A stretch of DNA of 64,000 nt from Escarpia spicata (lineage: Eukaryota > Annelida > Polychaeta > Sabellida > Siboglinidae), in the NCBI GenBank assembly GCA_963995525.1, contig OZ023205.1:57452098-57516097 (forward strand), in the 5' to 3' direction. The notes under the pieces are model-generated. The model worked only from the letters and a program-made list of their open reading frames with translations, was not told the DNA's origin and ran no database searches. This document shows positions 37,014 through 46,512 of this stretch, one piece after another (positions within the stretch are counted from its first letter, which is position 1; each line of letters begins with the position of its first letter). The position numbers and the translations under genes are program-made.

Positions 37014-38655
37014 ATGGCGTGTCGTTACAGTTCTGATTCTTCGTCTGATGAAATATATTCAGAAGTAGCTGGATATCGGTTTCAACCGCAAAGACATGGG
37101 CCAGTATTGCAAGATAGACCAGAGCGTTCTGGTGACCGTAAGCATGATAACGAAGACGCGCGGGAAGTAGAAATGCAGAGGCGACTAACAAGCCGAGACG
37201 TAAGTTGTAACTGACTGGCGACTGTTGCCGTGGTGACGGTGTAGCTGTGGAAAGTGTTTTTTTGGTTCAGAAAGGAGTGTCTGCTGTCAAAAAACGGCTG
37301 CGACTCGTCAGCACGCAGAGCATGTCGATGAAGGTAATTATTTATGTGTCTATTATAAATAACTGCTCATTATGAGGTCCGGGCTGGGTAATAATTTAAA
37401 TAAACGTATGAACTGAGTGAGTCGATCGCACGGTCGGTGGCACCTCGATTCGAAGACAGTCCTCGGTTCTCATGCCAGTGCCGTGGGCTCGGTGTCCGAG
37501 TGTCCAGTTTGACATTTTATGGGAATGTTACCTAAGGTTATACCTTCGCCGTTTTAAAAACGGTTCCAGGAACCGAGTTCAGAATTGTACACGGCTATGA
37601 TAGAAAACAAACAGGTTAACTCAATCTAATAACTGTTGTGTACCCATTTTTATATTTACAGTAACGACTATGCATGTGTATCACCGTATGAAAAAAATGT
37701 GTGGCAATATTAATTGTTCTTTTAATAGGCTTGAATTAAATTTTATAGAGAGGGGGCATAATTCTTGTATAAATACATAAAGACAATCCTAATCCATGCT
37801 GCTTGTGACATTGGCTTCACTCAGAATGGAACAGTGGAACCTCACTTTTAAAGTCACCCTTGGGACTGGATAAAAGTTATCTTACAAGCGGTAGTACTTA
37901 TATCCTATACTATATACCGAGGCTGTATTACCAATGTCACCATATAGCGATGTTCCACTGTAGTAATAACAATCCCTGTTTGTTTATCATTCATGTAACA
38001 CTTTCATTTAAACGCTTGGTTCTTTGTTGCAGGTGGACTACGATGCGTTACGAATGGCCAAGGAAATCTACTAGTTGTTATGAATCACATTCGGTTAGAT
38101 AACTGACAACTAGACCCGCCAACGAACAAGTAAGTATATATTCATGTGTTATAACAGCAGTGAAATGTGTTGTTAAATATTTATTGACATATATCAACAA
38201 TGACGATAATACTACAGTAACCAGAACATCAAGCAAAGCAACAGCAATTTTAAAATGTATAAACATATAATATGTATGAAGTTTCATAAACTGTATAATA
38301 TTATACTAGGCATAGTTAGTAGAAATCTGCCAACATTTGTTAATGTTTAATAGTAAACAACATAGGATCATTCTAGAACATTTTGAGTAGCATGCCTATG
38401 CGAGAATTGAAGAAAGGTTCAAATGATTTCATAAAAACACTGTTTGTTGATATATACCAATTTGATAAGGAAATTAACTACCTCAAACCTATTTTCATAC
38501 ATCACCTGCTGACAATGTTAGTAAATTTATTTGCGCCTTATTTTATTTCAGGTCTGAGGTGGGCTGCATATAGACAGTTCATCTGGTGGATCCATGGCAG
38601 GCTGGATCGAAAGGTATGGAGAGTTACACCAGCGTATGCCAGCCATCAAATATGA
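37014..38655 (+). pseudogene. P2X7 C-terminal (ballast) domain gene, TTAA element copy 1, three exons
   Basis: Exon 1 (37014-37333) starts MACRYSSDSSSDEI, then AGYRFQPQRHG and, one frame later, RCSCGKCFFGSERSVCCQK, the Cys-rich zinc site of P2RX7_C domains. Exon 2 (38033-38129) gives GGLRCVTNGQGNLLVVMNHI and QLDPPTNK. Exon 3 (38559-38655) gives WAAYRQFIWWIHGRLDRKVW and a stop. Splice sites and phases fit. One frameshift between 37200 and 37237 and in-frame TGA at 37234-37236 and 38104-38106 break it. In vertebrates this domain is the cytoplasmic tail of the P2X7 ATP-gated channel; here it stands alone with no channel part. Confidence 0.85.
37832..37960. mobile_element. 129-bp Tc1/pogo-like MITE in P2X7-domain intron 1
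   Basis: Ends CAGTGGAACCTCAC and its approximate inverse GCGATGTTCCACTG, followed by TA. Same family as the partial copy at 2965. Confidence 0.75.
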
Positions 38656-38835
38656 TCACACTTCCTTGCACTCGATGGGACACAACATGAGGGATTCCAC
38701 TTGGCACTGGAGGACTGAACTAGACTAAACTAGAGGATGCATTTGTCACGTTATACAAAACTATGGCTGTAGGTGGAAATGCAAACAAAACAGCCAGTCC
38801 CTTGAAACGTCCTTGTCAATTGTCAGTTGGATTGA

Positions 38836-39153
38836 CTATTTATTTACAAATCGACTGCCTCTTGATGCCAGCAGATCATGTTTCATTGGCTTGGGCACAT
38901 CTGCCCCAAGGACTGCAATTCCAGTTGGGACACTGATTCCTGGCTGTTTCAGATTTCTCACAAAGACATAATTCACTCTTTCCATGGACATTTGGCTTTG
39001 CAGGTAAATCTGCTGCTGTGTTTTGTCGTTCGCAGCACCCACTGCTTGCGCCTTCTTGACCAGACATCCGCAACGTTAACAGGGTTGTCTGCGCTAGGGG
39101 TTGGCCAGAATTTCCATACCAGAGCAGACAGTATGAGCCGTGCTTTCGTCCCT
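38836..39153 (-). pseudogene. C-terminal end of the transposase-like gene, copy 1
   Basis: Minus-strand frame ends VPTGIAVLGADVPKPMKHDL then LASRGSRFVNK and a stop at 38836. Upstream in other frames is a WSRRRKQWVLRTTK-like patch. The P-x-x-I-A ... SRF ending resembles the C-terminus at 62128-62412 (GIEKPAKEEAVAKQRSGF), so both belong to one family. Frameshifted. Confidence 0.55.
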
Positions 39154-39649
39154 ATAATAAACAGGACATACAGTATTGTAATAAAATTCTTACCAACAAA
39201 AAGCAACAGACCCATCAGCATATATATCTTGTTAGTAAGCTGCTGTGACTTTCCTTACGACTGGTTGGCTTTCAGTGAACTTTGAAACGCCATTTTCCAA
39301 ATGACAATAATGTATAAATATGTCTTCTATAATTGCACTCAGTAATCGTGTTTTAAAATGTTGACTGTTTGAATCATACTCAAATGGCCAAGTATTCATA
39401 ATCGGACAGTGAAAAAATAATGTTGATCCTTACAAACAATGCATCCCATTATGACAGTCCTCCACAGTTGCATTTATCATCACTCGTTTTTGTCATGTAT
39501 CTTATATATGATATATACAGTGACTGTATTGTGTTATCGTTACTATTACATTGAGAATTTATTACACTAAAATTAGTGAATACAGTTGTGAAGTATTCAC
39601 GCCATCTCTGTGACATAGTTAACACCTGACAGTCCTGTCCATTCAACCA

Positions 39650-39823
39650 CCTGGGAAGTATTCAGCTCCACACAGCATATACTACGAAAATAGTATTACT
39701 GTCAGGTACTCATTTATATATCCGAGTGAACTGGAGCAATGTGGAGTGAGCAAAACTCCACAAGCTTTGAAATGGCAGAGACTTAAAAGATTCTGATGAT
39801 CTAACCACTATGTTACCATGCCA
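39650..39823 (-). repeat. tRNA-derived SINE fragment
   Basis: Reverse complement carries an A-box-like TGGTAACATAGTGGTTAGAT and a body like the SINE at 33645-33962. Confidence 0.55.
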
Positions 39824-39889
39824 CAATACGTCAGTGGTGCTATTATTAGAATGACTGAGGTCGATTTTTTTACAACTAAATACCTATTG

Positions 39890-40080
39890 CAATGTATGAC
39901 TTCTGTTCTACCTTCATAGAAGAAGTGCTGTCTTTTGGAGCAGTACTTGAGCAGGTAATTGTGAAATACTTCAAGTTGTCCAGTGTGGCAGTAATTTGTC
40001 AGGTGGGGAAAAGCTGGCAGAATATGTCTTGGTGTAATGGTGGAAGTAGGAGCAACCCTCTTTCGTGGAATCTGTAAACC
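39890..40080 (-). pseudogene. Transposase-like gene, internal exon, copy 1
   Basis: Minus strand encodes NYCHTGQLEVFHNYLLKYCS then KRQHFFYEG before a GTAGAA donor. The CHTGxLExxHxxxLKY block recurs in copy 2 as CVHTGELESLHALFLKYAP (62984-63261). Remaining core exons are not recognisable here. Confidence 0.7.
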
Positions 40081-40332
40081 ATGACATTGTGTCTGTGCAC
40101 TATTACGGTAAAGCATTTGCTAAATTATCACATTACAAAAAAAGATAATGTAGAATTCTTTATTTTCAAGTGACAAATCAAAAAGTTTCCATGTGAATAA
40201 TGCAGTACATACCGACTTGATGTGATGTGCAGTAGACTTGCTAGATGTAGTAGGCCCTAGGGACAGCGGAATTCGAGTGGACAATGGTTGTGTAATGGTC
40301 TGCAACAGAGACAGATACTGAATAAAGCTCAT

Positions 40333-41015
40333 GTCTGGATTAATTATGGAGTGTTTGTTATCCTTAATAATATGGTCATACAGTGGGTCATTCTATCTGA
40401 AATTGGTTGCACTCAACTCTTCAGTTTTTTAATAATCAATTTGGTGATATCCCTTGAGAAGATGAACATGAAACCAAAATAGGAGCCTCTCAACTCCAGT
40501 AATTTTTGGGCTACAGCAATTTGACATTTAGAACTTCAATTTATAATTACGTTGAGTTTAAAAATTTAATAAAACAATCAATATTTCAAATGTTAATATA
40601 TATTGCCCTATTCAATTTGTATTTTTTTTTATAAATAAATAAAATCATAATATCAATAATGTTACTTTTGTGTTACTTTAATTCTTGTTACTTTTTATGT
40701 AGTTTTCTGACAACCAATTAAACCATACTGCTACACTGCTACACTGTTCCTTGGTTGACAGATAAGTATCAGTTCAAGTACAAATTGTAAAACCAGTACA
40801 AAAATAATGTGATATTTTTCACACCAATGGGAGTTTAGGTTCAATAGTCTGCAAGCAGCCACTAAACCCGTCTTATGTGAAAAGGAAAGTTTGTCGCAGA
40901 CATACTATCAATTCTTATTTGATTTGGAATTGAACTGATAAAACATACACATACATTTGAATAAAAAATCAAAACAGATTGAATTGGAATTGAATGAACT
41001 GATCAAAACAAATTA
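40333..41015. other. AT-rich interior of TTAA element copy 1
   Basis: No gene recognised; presumed intron or decayed coding sequence of the transposase-like gene. Confidence 0.5.
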
Positions 41016-41466
41016 CAGTAAACCTCGCCTAAGTTGGATTCAATCGAACCGAGTGATTTAATCCGAGTTGCGCAAAATGCTGACTTAGCCGAAGATGACA
41101 TATCCCAGCGCCAAAGGCAACCCTCTAAAAGCCTTTAGGTAACTGTAAACAACGCGGTAACTCTATAAATGTTGATGTCCACAAGCAACATACAGTATTA
41201 AAACAGTTCTATGCTTCATTTTGGCACGGACCTCTAAGGTTATAGCTTACCAAGTGATTAGATTGAATACTGCAATTCGACTTAGGCGAGAAAAACACAT
41301 TATATTGGGTCAAATGGACCGACTCAGTTATTCCGAGTTAGGCAAAGATCCGACTTACACAAAGATTTTTATGGGAAATTCATTACAAATCAACCGTTCC
41401 TCGGAATTCTGTCCGAGTTGAGCGAAGATCCGACTTAGGTGAATGCGACTTAGGCGAGGTTTACTG
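41016..41466. mobile_element. 451-bp pogo/Tigger-like MITE
   Basis: Starts CAGTAAACCTCGCCTAAGTTG after TA and ends GACTTAGGCGAGGTTTACTG; the right flank is CA in place of TA. The interior repeats YTCCGAGTT / GACTTAGGC variants. No transposase. Confidence 0.8.
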
Positions 41467-42118
41467 CATTTACAATTATTTCTTGTAGAAATTTACATTT
41501 ATAAATGGTAACAGTCCCAGTACACACATAAAGGGTTTATCACCTGACAACACCTGGGTGAAAAACCCTTCTGTACTGCCCCTTTACATAACCCAGGTTG
41601 GTTTCCTTTGTTCATCATTTCTCTTATCTGCTCTTTCAGTCTCTAAATTCTCTATTTACACCAGTTTTATTACCAGCCTAAAACCTGACTGGTAATTGCA
41701 ATTGGTACCTGCCTACCAAGTGGTTTATGGACAAGTGGGTTTGAAGGGCTTGATCTTTGTTGCATCTCAAGTGATGGATGAGCTAATTACCTGTATTGCA
41801 GATTAGGCTTTCAAAGTAATTAGTTTTAGTGATTTGTTAAAATTAGAAACAGGTGGTGAATTTGCGAATACAAAACATAACACATTTTAATGTATATATA
41901 TATTGATTGAATTTCAACATCATAAAAGTGACACTTATTCACTGGCATTTAAATTAATTATAAGACACCAAATTTAAAAAATCAAAGATTTACCTCACAC
42001 ACTTTATTTTAACATAAAAGTACTTTTATAATATATAAAATAGTAATAATAATATAAACAGTGTGTTACTTTTTATACCGTTACACTGTGTCCGTTACTT
42101 TCATTCCTCTAACTATAA
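41467..42118. other. AT-rich interior, nothing recognised
   Basis: Lies between the pogo-like MITE and the CR1-like LINE; no coding signature. Confidence 0.5.
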
Positions 42119-42387
42119 CAGGTTATTTTGTCAGGAATTTTGCCAGTAATGGGAGGAAGGGGGGCAACGTATAGAAACTGCAAGAGGATGGCGATCAATG
42201 CACTAGCTGAGCAGATGTGTGAAGAAGAGGGGGTGGGATTCACAGATTTATGGGGATATTTTTTGTTGGGAGGGAAGATATGTACATGAGAGATGGCCTC
42301 CATCTTAGTGGAAAGGGGGCAGCAGTTTTCTCAGAGAATCTGCTGCAATCTGTTGACAGTGGGACAGGTTGCATCTGTTTAAACTAG
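42119..42387 (+). pseudogene. CR1-like ORF1 end, SGNH/GDSL esterase
   Basis: VILSGILPVMGGRGATYRNC and MCEEEGVGFTDLWGYF, then one frame on GREDMYMRDGLHLSGKGAAV and a stop at 42385-42387. DGLHL supplies the D-x-x-H catalytic pair of SGNH hydrolases. One frameshift near 42260; the N-terminal part with the catalytic Ser is missing. It overlaps the open frame of ORF2 by about 19 bp in another frame. Confidence 0.8.
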
Positions 42388-43556
42388 ATTCGCAGGGGGG
42401 ACTCACAGAAAAGCCTGAAAATGGAGGCATAGATAAAGACAGCACAAATAAATCAACAAACAATAGTCTGGAAAACTCTTCTGAAGCTGAATATAAATGT
42501 GTTTGTTTAAATGCAAGGAGTATAGTAAACAAAAGAAATGAACTAAACATTATGGTAGAAGATATTGACCCTCATATAATAGGTATAACCGAATCCTGGA
42601 CCACCACCGATATATCAGATGCTGAATTGAGACTGACAGGATATGTAATGTTTAGAAAAGATAGAATAGGAAGAAAGGGAGGTGGAGTTATTTTATATAT
42701 TAAAGAATCTATTCAGGCTTATGAAATAAAATTAGAAAGAGAAGCAGATTGCGAAGAAGCTGTTTGGTGTAACATAGTTACAGGAAACTCAACGTTAACA
42801 GTTGGGTTAGTTTATCGAAGTCCAAGCATAAGCATAGAAGAGAATGAAAAAATACAAAACGCTATAAGGGAAGTAAGCAAACGGGTCTGTATTATTATGG
42901 GGGATTTTAACCATGGGCATATACAATGGAAATCTCTACAGAGTATGGGGAGAGAGGACCACAAGTTTTTAGTTTTAGTTCAAGATACATTCCTTTCTCA
43001 ACATGTGCTAGAACCAACCAGGGGTGAGAATGTGTTAGACATAGTTTTGTCCTCACAGAATGAATTAGTTGACATTGTCAAGATATGTGAGCCACTGGGG
43101 AGTAGCGATCACAACCAGTTACATTTTACCATCAAAGTAAAATCAGAAAGGAATAGCAAAAAGCAGTATAGGAGAAATTTCCACAAAGGAAGGTATAAGG
43201 ACATGAGGAAATATTTAGCAAAGATAGACTGGAATAAGACACTGAAAAATAAGACGGCAACAGAATGCTGGAATATATTAAAGAGTGAAATTAAGTGCAT
43301 AATCGATAAATTTGTACCCTTCAAAAAACAAGGAAAACGGTCCAAAAAGAAACACTTGTCGAAAGAAGCCATTAGAAAAATTAAGTATAAACAAATGATG
43401 TGGAAGTCATATAGATGTACTGGAAATGATGAAGACTACAACAATTATAAAGAAGCACTTAACCAAGCTACAGCTGAAATTAGAAATTCAAAGAGAAGCT
43501 ATGAACAACAATTAGCTAGTAATATAAAACAGTTCAAGATAAGGTCGGTCCTCTAG
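42369..43556 (+). CDS. CR1-like ORF2 part 1: APE-type endonuclease
   Basis: Endonuclease motifs in order: CLNARSIVNK (N), IIGITESW (E), GLVYRSPS (Y/R), CIIMGDFNH (D-x-N), PLGSSDHNQL (S-D-H). Cuts target DNA to prime reverse transcription. The first codon of the frame is not ATG and the true start is uncertain. The frame stops at 43556; a small deletion and frame change separate it from the RT half, which was originally the same protein. Confidence 0.9.
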   Translation: MHLFKLDSQGGLTEKPENGGIDKDSTNKSTNNSLENSSEAEYKCVCLNARSIVNKRNELNIMVEDIDPHIIGITESWTTTDISDAELRLTGYVMFRKDRIGRKGGGVILYIKESIQAYEIKLEREADCEEAVWCNIVTGNSTLTVGLVYRSPSISIEENEKIQNAIREVSKRVCIIMGDFNHGHIQWKSLQSMGREDHKFLVLVQDTFLSQHVLEPTRGENVLDIVLSSQNELVDIVKICEPLGSSDHNQLHFTIKVKSERNSKKQYRRNFHKGRYKDMRKYLAKIDWNKTLKNKTATECWNILKSEIKCIIDKFVPFKKQGKRSKKKHLSKEAIRKIKYKQMMWKSYRCTGNDEDYNNYKEALNQATAEIRNSKRSYEQQLASNIKQFKIRSVL

Positions 43557-43594
43557 AAGATAGTGCTGGAAATATAATATCAGAGGGATTCATA

Positions 43595-45223
43595 ATGGCA
43601 GAAGACCTCAATGAGTACTTTAGTTCAGTGTTTACCAGGGAAGATATGAGTTCACTGCCAATACCAGAGGCTAAGTTCGAGGGGGCAGATTCAGACTATT
43701 TAGGACAATTAATTGTAACCCCGGAAATGGTAGCTAAGAAAATAAGGGCTATGAAGGAGAATAAATCACCTGGAGTGGATGGTATTCCACCCAAACTACT
43801 ATTGGAAATTGTAGAACAAATTAGCATACCACTTGCAACAGTTTTCAACTTGTCATTAGAAGAGGGAGTGGTTCCTTTAGAATGGAAAGAAGCAAACATT
43901 ATACCGTTATTCAAAAAAGGTTCGAGAAACAAGTCAGAGAACTATAGACCAGTGAGTTTAACATCAGTGATTTGTAAATTATTAGAAAGACTAATTAAAG
44001 ATCACATGGTGGATTTTCTTGTTAAACAAAACTTGATAAACCCATCTCAACATGGTTTTTTTAAAGCGAGGTCATGCTTAACAAATATGTTATGTTTTTT
44101 GGAAGACATCACTAAGTGGGTAGATGAGGGATCACCAGTAGATATCGTCTACTTAGATTTTCAAAAACCTTTTGACAAAGTACCACATCAAAGATTACTG
44201 CTTAAACTAAAGGCCCATTGCATAGGAAATGGTATAATAAACTGGATAGAACAATGGCTGATTGACAGAAGACAACGTGTAGTAGTTGATGGGGAGGCTT
44301 CAAACTGGAAATCGGTATTGAGTGGGGTACCACAGGGATCAGTATTAGGTCCTATATTATTCTTAATATACATCAACGATTTGGATGATGAAATAACAAG
44401 CAAGGTGTTGAAATTTGCGGATGATACAAAAGTGTTTAGACGGATTAAAAGTGATGGAGATAGACAGCATTTACAAGATGATCTTGATAGGTTGATCAAA
44501 TGGTCTGAAAAGTGGCAAATTATGTTAAATTTTGGGAAATGTAAATGCCTCCACATAGGACATGGGAACGAAGAGGTAGAATATACAATGGGGGGTACTG
44601 TACTAAGTACTACTATAAAAGAAAAGGACTTAGGGTTAACCGTTAGTGCTGATATGAAGATTTCAGAGCAGTGCGGAATTGCAGCTTCAAAGGGAAATCA
44701 AATCCTTGGATTAATTAGGCGAAACATAACGTATAAGGAAAAAGAGCTAATAATACCGCTGTACAAAACAATAGTTAGGCCTCATTTAGAATATTGTATT
44801 CAAGCGTGGAGGTCATATCGCAGGAAGGACATAGATATGCTAGAAAGAGTGCAGAGGAGAGCAACTAAAATGATACCAAATCTGAGGGATCTTAGTTATG
44901 AAATACGCCAAAAAAAATGCGGTTTAACAACACTAGAGACCAGGAGATTGAGAGGAGATCAGATAGAAGTGTTTAAAATATTGAAGGGTTATGAAAATAT
45001 TGATAGAAATATGTTTTTCCCAGTTAAGAAAGATAGAAGGACTAGAGGACATGATCTTGCATTAGCAAAGGAGCAGAGTAGATTGGATATAAGAAAGTTT
45101 TCATTTTCACAAAGGACTGTAAATGAATGGAACAGATTACCTGCTGATTGTGTGGGTGCTAGTAGCGTGAATATGTTTAAAAATAAAATCGACACATACC
45201 TCAGACGGGCGGGATACACATAG
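43595..45223 (+). CDS. CR1-like ORF2 part 2: reverse transcriptase
   Basis: 542 codons open. Motifs: SPGVDGIPPKLL, NYRPVSLTSVICKLLERLI, VYLDFQKPFDKVPHQ (A), [20 protein letters not shown] (B), LKFADDTKVF (C, catalytic DD), EKDLGLTVSADMKI, LERVQRRATKMIPNL, RDGP-less tail SFSQRTVNEWNRLPA. DFQKPFDK has Pro where Ala is usual. Upstream of 43595 the frame is open back to about 43530 (DKVGPLEDSAGNIISEGF). Youngest-looking LINE in the window. Confidence 0.93.
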   Translation: MAEDLNEYFSSVFTREDMSSLPIPEAKFEGADSDYLGQLIVTPEMVAKKIRAMKENKSPGVDGIPPKLLLEIVEQISIPLATVFNLSLEEGVVPLEWKEANIIPLFKKGSRNKSENYRPVSLTSVICKLLERLIKDHMVDFLVKQNLINPSQHGFFKARSCLTNMLCFLEDITKWVDEGSPVDIVYLDFQKPFDKVPHQRLLLKLKAHCIGNGIINWIEQWLIDRRQRVVVDGEASNWKSVLSGVPQGSVLGPILFLIYINDLDDEITSKVLKFADDTKVFRRIKSDGDRQHLQDDLDRLIKWSEKWQIMLNFGKCKCLHIGHGNEEVEYTMGGTVLSTTIKEKDLGLTVSADMKISEQCGIAASKGNQILGLIRRNITYKEKELIIPLYKTIVRPHLEYCIQAWRSYRRKDIDMLERVQRRATKMIPNLRDLSYEIRQKKCGLTTLETRRLRGDQIEVFKILKGYENIDRNMFFPVKKDRRTRGHDLALAKEQSRLDIRKFSFSQRTVNEWNRLPADCVGASSVNMFKNKIDTYLRRAGYT

Positions 45224-45320
45224 ATAAAAAGGTCGGACTCTCGATAAGCCAAGGGCTTCCTTGTCCACCTGCTACCTAGAGTTAATTCTCTGGGTGGCAA
45301 TCTTGTTAAATCTTGTTAAA

Positions 45321-46045
45321 ACAAGATAGCTGTGCATCTGGAGCCTATGAATGTTTGTAAAATCAAATCAACGTTGTCAAATTGTCAATTATCATTCAAA
45401 ATACACCAGTAGAATTGTCACTCACTTTTAATGAAATAAAAACATTGTCACTGTTATGTAATGGGAGCTGATTATCCAGCATTTCCCTGCTGCTGATTGA
45501 TGGGTAGTTAGTGGAACCCTTATCAATGGTCATCAGTCAGTGATTTTTATAAGACAAATGTTCAACATAATGTATTTACAACAAATTCATTTTAACACAC
45601 AAACACATTCCGCCTAATGTTATTACAAAAAATTCTGATGGTGTCATAGCGACAATTCCAGACTTTTCTGCCCGGTGACGTTAATCAAAGTGCTATACTA
45701 TCGCTCACGCGAATTGATTGCCGTTATCTTTTGCTAGTCGTCGGCTTTCTTCTAGTCTTCAGTGTGTCGTGTAGTTCTAGATTATTTCCAGCATATCTAT
45801 GCCTTTGTTCACGCGGCCGTGATACCAATCAAAGTAAGTCAAATTCCCGGTGGAAGGCATGCATTCCTCAAAGCCAGAGCCGAGGCTAGCTAAGTCTGTC
45901 TGAGGTTTAGTTCCTGCCGACACCATTCCCAAAGTAGAAAGTTAACTAACTAACGTATATAACGTCAGATCCTGCAATGGTACAAGATTGTCATTTAGGT
46001 ACTGAATACTCAATACGATCTGACTTCACCTGACGCGCTGGCGCG
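45321..46045. other. interior of TTAA element copy 1, nothing recognised
   Basis: Between the LINE and the THAP remnant; may hold intron sequence of the transposase-like gene. Confidence 0.5.
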
Positions 46046-46230
46046 CTAGACGGAGAATGTGCGGCGTTTCGACGGCTGTGGTCTGTAACCAAATATTGTC
46101 TGCATTGCTCCAAGCTTCAAAACCCGATGTCGCCGACGTTTCGACGGGTTTTGTCCCATAGCATTACAAATATACATCCACTTCGAAACACGTTTCTTCA
46201 AAATGAGCCGAAAAGAATGAACTGTACAGC
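46046..46230 (-). pseudogene. THAP zinc-finger remnant, transposase N-terminus, copy 1
   Basis: Minus strand reads SFFSAHFEETCFEVD, then in another frame RVLKLGAMQTIFGYRPQPSK RRTF. HF-x3-CF followed by LK-x-x-A-x-x-TIF is the C-terminal half of the THAP DNA-binding domain. It lies just inside the right TIR, where a transposase 5' exon is expected. The first Cys pair is not recognisable, and a frameshift splits it. Confidence 0.7.
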
Positions 46231-46394
46231 GTATGCCGTAACACGTGTACATGTGTTGACAACATTGTCATTGCTTACGTCATGGGAACACCGCGGTAAA
46301 AATAATGCTGCTCGTTTATTGGTTGCTTTTGGTCGTCATCAGTAAGATGGCTGCCTTCGTGTTATCGAAGATTTCATTAGAATTTTCCACTTTG

Positions 46395-46508
46395 AGATAA
46401 TATTACCAGTAAACCACTGACGTTAAAAATGTGATTATAGTTGTAAATAGTTAGTTTGCATTAACTCTATTAGGTACATAACACCAAACAGTTCCCTTAT
46501 GTTTCCCT
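46395..46508 (-). repeat. Right TIR of TTAA element copy 1
   Basis: Reverse complement begins AGGGAAACATAAGGGAACTG and shares AGAGTTAATGCAAACTAACT and AACTATAATCA with the left TIR. Confidence 0.88.
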
Positions 46509-46512
46509 TTAA

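Larger units (their letters stand above)
42119..45320 (+). mobile_element. CR1-like non-LTR retrotransposon, 5' truncated, nearly intact ORF2
   Basis: Order: C-terminal end of an SGNH/GDSL esterase-type ORF1, APE endonuclease, reverse transcriptase, short 3' UTR ending in a repeated TCTTGTTAAA. An ORF1 esterase and a short 3' tandem repeat instead of poly-A are known features of CR1-group LINEs. Inserted in the TTAA element; target duplication not determined. Confidence 0.88.
36746..46508. mobile_element. TTAA-target DNA transposon (Kolobok-like), copy 1, 9763 bp with nested CR1-like LINE
   Basis: TTAA at 36742-36745 and 46509-46512. The ends are inverted copies: left AGGGAAACATAAGGGAACT, right AGTTCCCTTATGTTTCCCT, with similarity continuing about 110 bp (including GAGTTAATGCAAACTAACTA on both arms). 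It contains a P2X7-tail-domain gene (+), pieces of a THAP/DDE-like transposase gene (-), a pogo-like MITE, a SINE, and a CR1-like LINE of about 3.2 kb. TTAA duplications are known for Kolobok and piggyBac elements; the THAP finger and transposase type favour Kolobok, by inference. Confidence 0.85.

Noticed and set aside
37014..38655. In-frame TGA codons in the P2X7-domain gene and transposase as selenocysteine sites
   Set aside because: They coincide with frameshifts and other decay, are explained by CGA or TGG mutation, and no selenocysteine insertion structure was recognised.
37014..38655. A genuine P2X7 receptor channel gene
   Set aside because: Only the C-terminal zinc/ballast domain is present; no transmembrane segments or ATP-binding ectodomain are encoded around it.
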